This document shows positions 32,927 to 36,325 of a DNA stretch of 36,325 bases, one piece after another. A model generated the notes under the pieces. It did not search any database and was not told the origin of the DNA. It saw only the letters and a program-made list of their open reading frames with translations. The position numbers and the translations under genes were made by a program. Within the stretch, counting starts at the first letter, position 1; each line of letters starts with the position of its first letter. Where the stretch lies: contig DATKXS010000057.1 of the NCBI GenBank assembly GCA_035528895.1, forward strand, positions 1-36,325. Direction: 5' to 3'. Source of the DNA: UBA8522 sp035528895. Lineage in GTDB: Bacteria > Acidobacteriota > Aminicenantia > Aminicenantales > UBA8522.

Positions 32927-32943
32927 ACGCACTCCTTATTCGA

Positions 32944-33018
32944 TGGTAGGCGCGGAGGGAATCGAACCCACGGCCTCTTCCGCGTCAAGGAAGCGCTCTA
33001 CCACTGAGCCACGCGCCT
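32944..33018 (-). tRNA. tRNA-Val (anticodon GAC), CCA encoded
   Basis: The minus strand folds into a full cloverleaf. The acceptor AGGCGCG pairs perfectly with CGCGCCT, the D-arm is GCTC/GAGC, and the anticodon stem is CTTCC/GGAAG with loop TTGACGC giving anticodon GAC (valine, codons GUC/GUU). The T-arm carries TTCGATT with one T-T mismatch in its stem. The discriminator A and the terminal CCA are encoded at 32944-32947. It lies 83 bp upstream of thrS on the same strand and is probably cotranscribed with it. Confidence 0.93.
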
Positions 33019-33040
33019 GTTGCCTGGCCGAACGGCTAGT

Positions 33041-33070
33041 ATAATAAAGAATTTAGCCTGGAAGTGTCAA
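33041..33070 (-). promoter_or_regulatory. Sigma70-type promoter for tRNA-Val and the thrS operon
   Basis: On the minus strand TTGACA (33065-33070) and TATTAT (33041-33046) are separated by 18 bp. The tRNA 5' end lies 22 bases beyond the -10 element, leaving room for a short 5' leader removed by RNase P. It is the only strong promoter I see before the long minus-strand gene run. Confidence 0.7.
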
Positions 33071-33136
33071 TACCAAGCTCTTTTTAGTAAGCATCTCTGT
33101 TTTCGTGATTCCATCGGTCGCAGGAAGCCGCCCTTT

Positions 33137-33165
33137 GGCGATTACCATCATTTGAGATGATCGCC
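33137..33165. repeat. Short inverted repeat in the spacer between tRNA-Val and the toxin-antitoxin pair
   Basis: GGCGAT at 33137-33142 and ATCGCC at 33160-33165 form a stem, with an alternative inner pair ATCAT/ATGAT. Apart from promoters, the 252-bp spacer 33019-33270 shows nothing else that I can name. Function unknown; it may be a decayed palindromic repeat. Confidence 0.3.
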
Positions 33166-33215
33166 GCTCCGCTGGCGTCTGAGATTTAGGAGATAGTTGA
33201 CCAAGGTAGGGCCGC

Positions 33216-33252
33216 TTGACTATACACAATATATGTGCATAATGAGTGTATA
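33216..33252 (+). promoter_or_regulatory. Promoter and candidate operator of the toxin-antitoxin pair
   Basis: TTGACT (33216-33221) and CATAAT (33238-33243) form a promoter with a 16-bp spacer. A perfect inverted repeat, TATACAC at 33221-33227 and GTGTATA at 33246-33252, spans the -10 element, and a shorter CACA/TGTG palindrome lies inside it. Ribbon-helix-helix antitoxins usually bind such repeats to repress their own operon, so this is the likely autoregulatory site. Confidence 0.6.
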
Positions 33253-33270
33253 TTCAAGGAGGCCGCGGAA

Positions 33271-33495
33271 ATGCAAGTGCGACACAACATCACCATCGAC
33301 GCCGAGGTTTCAAGGGAACTCGAGAGCCTGGCCGAGGAGCTCGGCGAGAAAAAGAGTTCTCTGATCGAAAAAGCCCTCACCGTTTATTTTGACCTTCTCG
33401 ACCTCCAGGTCGCGCGGAAGCGTCTGAAGGAACTCGAGAAGGGGAAAGCAAAGCTCATCGATGCCGAGGATGTCTGGAAAGACCTTGGGATCTGA
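33271..33495 (+). CDS. Ribbon-helix-helix (CopG-like) antitoxin, 74 aa
   Basis: This is the antitoxin half of a type II module. The N-terminus M-Q-V-R-H-N-I-T-I-D is a beta-strand followed by two helices with S-R-E-L-E-S-L-A-E-E-L and K-S-S-L-I-E-K-A-L, the pattern of a DNA-binding ribbon-helix-helix dimer. The C-terminal half would bind and neutralise the toxin. The ATG at 33271 is preferred: AAGGAGG lies eight bases before it, while an in-frame ATG at 33235 falls inside the promoter. The stop is directly followed by the toxin start. Function is inferred from family and pairing. Confidence 0.8.
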   Translation: MQVRHNITIDAEVSRELESLAEELGEKKSSLIEKALTVYFDLLDLQVARKRLKELEKGKAKLIDAEDVWKDLGI

Positions 33496-33762
33496 GTGTA
33501 CAAGCTCGTCTTTCTCGATAGGGCACTGGATGAACTAAAAAAAATCGATCGCGCTAGGCAGAAGCTGATCAAGGCAAAACTTTTGATCCTGGCCAGGAAC
33601 CCGGCCGCGCTGAAGAACAACATCCGGAGGCTCAGCGGACCGGAAGAAGCGCTTTATCGACTCCGCATCGGAGCCTATCGGGTGATCTTCAAGAAAGACG
33701 AAGACCATCTCGTCATCCTGGTTGTGCGGGTCGGGCACCGCAGGGAAATCTATACCGAATGA
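33496..33762 (+). CDS. RelE/ParE-family toxin, 88 aa, GTG start
   Basis: This small basic protein has the RelE/ParE fold: Y-K-L-V-F-L-D-R-A-L-D-E-L-K-K-I at the start, two helices, then the strand pattern G-P-E-E-A-L-Y-R-L-R-I-G-A-Y-R-V-I-F and V-V-R-V-G-H-R-R-E-I-Y near the end. The last block carries the Arg and His residues typical of RelE-like mRNA interferases, but ParE-like gyrase inhibitors share much of it, so the target is uncertain. The GTG follows the antitoxin stop with no gap, which favours translational coupling. Confidence 0.82.
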   Translation: MYKLVFLDRALDELKKIDRARQKLIKAKLLILARNPAALKNNIRRLSGPEEALYRLRIGAYRVIFKKDEDHLVILVVRVGHRREIYTE

Positions 33763-33767
33763 TTCCG

Positions 33768-33860
33768 CTATTTCTGCAGGAAGTTTAAGCGCTGACGCGC
33801 GTCGTCGACTTCGGGGTGCCCGGGATCGGCGTCCTTCCAGAGATCGAGGAAGCGCCCTTT
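33768..33860 (-). pseudogene. Remnant of a TPR-protein C-terminus
   Basis: The minus-strand frame ending in TAG at 33768-33770 reads as a natural C-terminus: R-F-L-D-L-W-K-D-A-D-P-G-H-P-E-V and then D-A-R-Q-R-L. This resembles the last helices of TPR proteins whose final repeat ends in F-L-x-L-W-K-D-A-D-P. The frame is stopped by a TGA at 33861-33863 and has no start codon or repeat array, so it is probably a decayed gene end. It lies between the toxin gene and the phosphoesterase. Confidence 0.4.
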
Positions 33861-33886
33861 TCAGCCGGGGCAAAAGTCGCTATAAT
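33858..33886 (+). promoter_or_regulatory. Possible promoter for the YfcE-type phosphoesterase
   Basis: A perfect -10 TATAAT at 33881-33886 has TTTTCA 17 bp upstream (4 of 6 matches to the -35 consensus). Transcription would start near 33893, at the GAGGAG ribosome-binding site, leaving only a very short leader before the ATG at 33906. Confidence 0.45.
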
Positions 33887-33905
33887 CGGTCAGAGGAGAA
33901 AAGCG

Positions 33906-34388
33906 ATGATCGGGGTAATGTCGGATTCGCATGACAACGTAACGCAGATCCGCAAGGCGGTGACGCTATTCAAGGACGCCGGGTGCGATCTGGTCCTCCA
34001 CGCGGGCGATGTGGTGGCGCCGTTTGCCGCCCGGGAGCTCGCCGCACTGGGATGCCCCGTCAAAGCGGTCTTCGGGAACTGCGACGGCGAAAAACAAGGC
34101 CTGGAAATGACCCTGGGAAAATTCGGGAAAATCCAGGACGCACCGCTCCTCTTCACCCACGGTGGCCGCCAGATCCTCCTCGTCCATTATCATTTTTCGG
34201 TCGGGGCCTATGCTTCGTCGGGGAAATACGACGTCATCATCTTCGGCCATACCCATAAGCCGGATATCCGGCGGGAAGGCAAAACGCTCCTCCTCAACCC
34301 GGGCGAGGCCGGCGGCTGGCTCACCGGCAAGAGCACCGTGGCGCTGCTCGACCAGGAAAAGCTCGGAGCGGAGGTCGTTCCCCTTTAA
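33906..34388 (+). CDS. YfcE/MJ0936-family metallophosphoesterase, 160 aa
   Basis: This is a small cytoplasmic phosphodiesterase of the calcineurin-like YfcE group. Metal ligands are all in place: Asp7 and His9 in S-D-S-H, Asp35 in H-A-G-D, Asn58 in G-N-C-D, His85 in T-H-G, and the final G-H-T-H at 114-117. The ATG at 33906 is preferred since GAGGAG lies eight bases before it and the family starts with the M-I-G-V-M-S-D-S-H strand; the frame is open for 30 further codons upstream. It stands alone with its own promoter. Its natural substrate in the cell is not known. Confidence 0.9.
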   Translation: MIGVMSDSHDNVTQIRKAVTLFKDAGCDLVLHAGDVVAPFAARELAALGCPVKAVFGNCDGEKQGLEMTLGKFGKIQDAPLLFTHGGRQILLVHYHFSVGAYASSGKYDVIIFGHTHKPDIRREGKTLLLNPGEAGGWLTGKSTVALLDQEKLGAEVVPL

Positions 34389-34424
34389 CAAGGGATGATG
34401 GTGTTCAAAAAAAGAAGCCAAAAT

Positions 34425-34505
34425 GGGACGGTCCTGTTTTTTTCACCCTCTCCCTCCACCCTCTCCCATCAAGGGAGAGGGATTTTCGAAAAATGAGACT
34501 GTCCC
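34425..34505. mobile_element. MITE/REP-like palindromic element
   Basis: Imperfect terminal inverted repeats, GGGACGGTCCTGTTTTT (34425-34441) and AAAAATGAGACTGTCCC (34489-34505), flank a GC-rich hairpin. CCCTCTCCC at 34459-34467 pairs perfectly with GGGAGAGGG at 34473-34481 around a 5-base loop. ACCCTCTCCC also occurs twice in tandem (34445, 34458). No coding frame is present. The structure fits a short non-autonomous or REP-type repeat; it also lies where a terminator for the phosphoesterase gene would be expected. Confidence 0.55.
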
Positions 34506-34550
34506 GAATTATTCCAATTATTTTTGAATGGCAAGATAAAAGAGGGACAA

Positions 34551-34697
34551 ATGCCGCATCAAGTTAACCGGCGCCAGAAACCGGCCTGGAAACAGGTCCG
34601 GCGGCCGCTTCCTCCTCCCAGCAAGCCCCACTCCACGAAAAAGGGAGGGAAAGGCTACGACCGGAAAGACAAGGGCTGGAGAAAGGATGTCTGCTAA
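34551..34697 (+). CDS. Small basic protein, 48 aa, unknown function
   Basis: An ATG at 34551, preceded by AGAGGGA five bases upstream, opens a 48-codon frame ending in TAA. The product is very basic and rich in Pro, Lys, Gly and Arg, with P-P-P-S-K-P-H-S-T-K-K-G-G-K-G-Y and D-R-K-D-K-G-W. I do not recognise a named family, but the P-P-P-x-K-x-H followed by a Lys/Gly/Tyr stretch looks like a real conserved small protein, perhaps nucleic-acid or ribosome binding; that is inference. It is too short to be certain. Confidence 0.5.
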   Translation: MPHQVNRRQKPAWKQVRRPLPPPSKPHSTKKGGKGYDRKDKGWRKDVC

Positions 34698-34708
34698 CTC
34701 CTCGATAG

Positions 34709-34798
34709 AAGCATCTCCAGATATGTGATCTTTGTAATGGGCGCAGGGGATAAGGGCGGCCTCCTGCGCCCAATGGAATTACATAAACGGAGATGCTT
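34709..34798. repeat. Triple-nested perfect inverted repeat, 90 bp
   Basis: Three perfect arm pairs are nested on one axis: AAGCATCTCC with GGAGATGCTT (34709-34718/34789-34798), TGTAAT with ATTACA (34733-34738/34778-34783), and GGGCGCAGG with CCTGCGCCC (34739-34747/34763-34771). It starts 12 bases after the stop of the small basic gene and ends before the permease promoter, so it is not part of the permease leader. No T run follows. It may be a mobile palindromic element, a boundary or a structured RNA. Confidence 0.6.
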
Positions 34799-34816
34799 AC
34801 CTCTGCTATTTTCTCG

Positions 34817-34845
34817 TTGCTAAAGGCCTGAGAAATCGATATCAT
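34817..34845 (+). promoter_or_regulatory. Possible sigma70-type promoter for the amino acid permease
   Basis: TTGCTA (34817-34822) and TATCAT (34840-34845) are spaced by 17 bp, with four and five matches to the consensus hexamers. Transcription would start near 34852, about 29 bases before the preferred GTG start at 34881. Confidence 0.5.
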
Positions 34846-34880
34846 ATCCCACTCATTGCGGACCCGTGGAGTCAAGAAAC

Positions 34881-36296
34881 GTGAACATCTGGATCACCAA
34901 GACACCCGCGCAAATCAATGAAGCGTCCGAACAGACGCAACTCAAAAAGAACCTAAGGGCCGTCGACCTGGCCGCCTTGGGGATCGGCTCGGTCGTCGGG
35001 ACCGGCATTTTCGTGGCCACGGGTCAGGGGGCCCATCTGGCCGGACCGGGAATCCTCCTGTCGTTCATCATCGCCGCCGTCACCTGCGCTTTCTGCGCTC
35101 TGACCTACTCGGAGCTGGCCTGCATGTTTCCCGTCGCCGGAAGCACCTATTCTTACTCCTACGTGGCTTTCGGTGAGGTCATCGCCTGGATCATCGGCTG
35201 GGACCTGATGCTCGAGTACTTGGTCGCAGCCAGCGCCGTTGCCTCCGGCTGGTCGACCACCTTCATCCCGCTGCTCACCCAGATGGGGCTCAAGCTGCCG
35301 AAGGCCTTGCTCACCCCCCCTCTGATGACGTCCGAGGCGGGGAAGGTCGTTTTTTCCGGCGGGGTCGTCGACCTCCCGGCGATCCTGATCACCATGGGCA
35401 TAAGCTGGATTCTTTATATCGGCATCCGCGAGAGCGCCAAGATAAACAACATCATCGTCGTCATCAAGATCGCCGTGATACTGCTTTTCGTCTTCCTGGG
35501 AGTGACCCACGTCGATTTTACGAACTTCCAGCCGTTCGCTCCCTTCGGCTGGAAGGGGATCATGGCCGGCGCGGCCATTATCTTTTTCGCCTATATCGGG
35601 TTCGACGCGGTCTCCACCGCCGCCGAAGAGACCAAGAACCCGAAGCGCGACGTTCCGCTGGGCCTCATGGTCTGCCTGGGAGTCATCATTATCCTGTACG
35701 TCGCCGTGGCCTTCGTCCTGACCGGCATGATTCCCTTCAAGGAGATCGACATCGGAAATGCCCTTCCGGCCGCCCTGGCCAGGATCGGCATTCGATGGGG
35801 CGGCGCCCTGGTCGCCACGGGGGCCGTCATCGGCATGCTCTCGACCCTGCTCGTGACGCTCTACGGGCAGGTCCGGATCTTCATGGTCATGGCCCGGGAC
35901 GGCCTCCTGCCCGCGGCTTTCTCCCACGTCCATCCGGTCCACAAGACCCCCCATATCTGCACCTGGATCACCGGGACTGCGACCGCCCTGATCGCCGGCT
36001 TCTTTCCCTTGAACATGATCATCGACCTGTGCAACATCGGCACCCTGTTCGCCTTCGTGCTCGTCTCCATCGGCGTCATCGTCCTGAGAAAGACACGGCC
36101 GGAGGTCGAGAGGAAGTTCAAGACGCCGGGAGTGCCCTTCACGCCGCTGATCACGGTCGGCTTTTGTTTCTACCTTATGTACAGCCTGCCCGTCGTGACC
36201 TGGATCCGCTTCGGCGCCTGGCTACTCGCCGGCCTGATCATTTACTTCGCCTACAGCGTCCGGCACAGCAAGCTCCAGCACGGGCTGAAAAAATAG
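34881..36296 (+). CDS. APC-superfamily amino acid permease (cationic amino acid transporter-like), 471 aa
   Basis: A polytopic inner-membrane transporter with about twelve hydrophobic segments. The first helix carries G-I-G-S-V-V-G-T-G-I-F, the substrate-binding unwound region of APC transporters, and helix 3 shows E-L-A-C-M-F-P-V-A-G-S-T-Y-S-Y. Helix 6 has the I-G-F-D-A-V-S-T-A-A-E-E pattern of the CAT/YfnA-like subgroup, which move cationic or broad amino acids by symport or exchange. The GTG at 34881 is preferred because GGAG lies nine bases before it; a GTG at 34866 would add five residues but has no ribosome-binding site. Substrate is inferred. The gene ends 29 bases before the window edge. 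Confidence 0.9.
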   Translation: MNIWITKTPAQINEASEQTQLKKNLRAVDLAALGIGSVVGTGIFVATGQGAHLAGPGILLSFIIAAVTCAFCALTYSELACMFPVAGSTYSYSYVAFGEVIAWIIGWDLMLEYLVAASAVASGWSTTFIPLLTQMGLKLPKALLTPPLMTSEAGKVVFSGGVVDLPAILITMGISWILYIGIRESAKINNIIVVIKIAVILLFVFLGVTHVDFTNFQPFAPFGWKGIMAGAAIIFFAYIGFDAVSTAAEETKNPKRDVPLGLMVCLGVIIILYVAVAFVLTGMIPFKEIDIGNALPAALARIGIRWGGALVATGAVIGMLSTLLVTLYGQVRIFMVMARDGLLPAAFSHVHPVHKTPHICTWITGTATALIAGFFPLNMIIDLCNIGTLFAFVLVSIGVIVLRKTRPEVERKFKTPGVPFTPLITVGFCFYLMYSLPVVTWIRFGAWLLAGLIIYFAYSVRHSKLQHGLKK

Positions 36297-36325
36297 GAGC
36301 CGCTAACGCCGCATATGCATTGCTT

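Noticed and set aside
32861..32943. T-box or threonine attenuator leader before thrS
   Set aside because: The spacer is too short for a T-box, has no T-box sequence, and the short ORF is not threonine-rich.
31016..33007. 663-codon open frame on the + strand opposite thrS
   Set aside because: It is antisense to a clear thrS, crosses the tRNA-Val gene, and its product is low in recognisable motifs and rich in Asp, Glu, Leu and Gly, as expected for the complement of a GC-rich gene.
34709..34798. Riboswitch controlling the amino acid permease
   Set aside because: The best promoter for the permease (34817-34845) lies downstream of the element, so it would not be in the permease leader, and no known riboswitch core is visible.

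Overview
The window looks like a chromosomal contig from a GC-rich, diderm (Gram-negative-type) bacterium outside the well-studied model lineages. lpxD (lipid A), an O-antigen or exopolysaccharide cluster and a DXP isoprenoid pathway all point to a cell with an outer membrane. The gene content and the mix of ATG, GTG, TTG and ATT starts would fit Candidatus Aminicenantes or the wider Acidobacteria. That placement is inferred from gene content and not measured; no 16S gene is present.

Left part, 1-10834, + strand: a surface-polysaccharide cluster. In order it holds the end of a SAM methyltransferase, two extended-SDR sugar epimerase/dehydratases, a GT4 glycosyltransferase, a third SDR resembling a 4-keto-sugar reductase, a WecA/WbpL-type polyprenyl-phosphate sugar-1-phosphate transferase, a chimeric ORF, a CapD/WbpM-type 4,6-dehydratase, and an O-antigen ligase/polymerase-like membrane protein. 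WbpM-like dehydratase, 4-reductase and WbpL-like initiating transferase would together make a UDP-QuiNAc or FucNAc type sugar and put it on the lipid carrier. The chimera at 5928-6722 joins a membrane N-terminus of the CapD type to the last ~120 residues of a DegT-family aminotransferase and looks like a deletion scar. The cluster ends at a strong terminator near 10894-10917.

Middle part, 10932-14655, + strand: a consensus-like promoter, then atpZ-like, atpI-like, atpB and atpE. This is only part of the F0 sector; no atpF/H/A/G/D/C follows. Instead come a YihY-family membrane protein and lpxD. The c subunit has the Gln/Glu/Thr/Tyr ligand pattern of sodium-binding rotors.

Central and right part, 33018 down to 14652, - strand: an almost unbroken housekeeping run. 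In transcription order it is tRNA-Val(GAC), thrS, infC (ATT start), rpmI, rplT, pheS, pheT (lacking the usual tRNA-binding insert), a ZapB-like coiled-coil gene, zapA, rny, ymdB-type phosphodiesterase, xseA, xseB, ispA, dxs, tlyA and nadK. A repeat-rich spacer follows, then glgA with its own promoter, trxA and trxB. Most neighbours overlap by a few bases, so translational coupling is likely throughout. trxB converges with lpxD with overlapping 3' ends.

Right edge, 33019-36325, + strand: accessory genes. These are a type II toxin-antitoxin pair with a visible promoter/operator, a remnant of a TPR protein on the - strand, a YfcE-type phosphoesterase, a MITE/REP-like palindromic element, a 48-residue basic small protein, a large triple-nested inverted repeat, and an APC-family amino acid permease.

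No CRISPR array, rRNA, intact insertion sequence or phage module was seen. Nothing amounts to a clearly new multi-gene system. The strongest items for follow-up are the chimeric polysaccharide gene, the predicted sodium-type c subunit in a split ATP synthase locus, the infC/rpmI overlap, and the intergenic palindromes.
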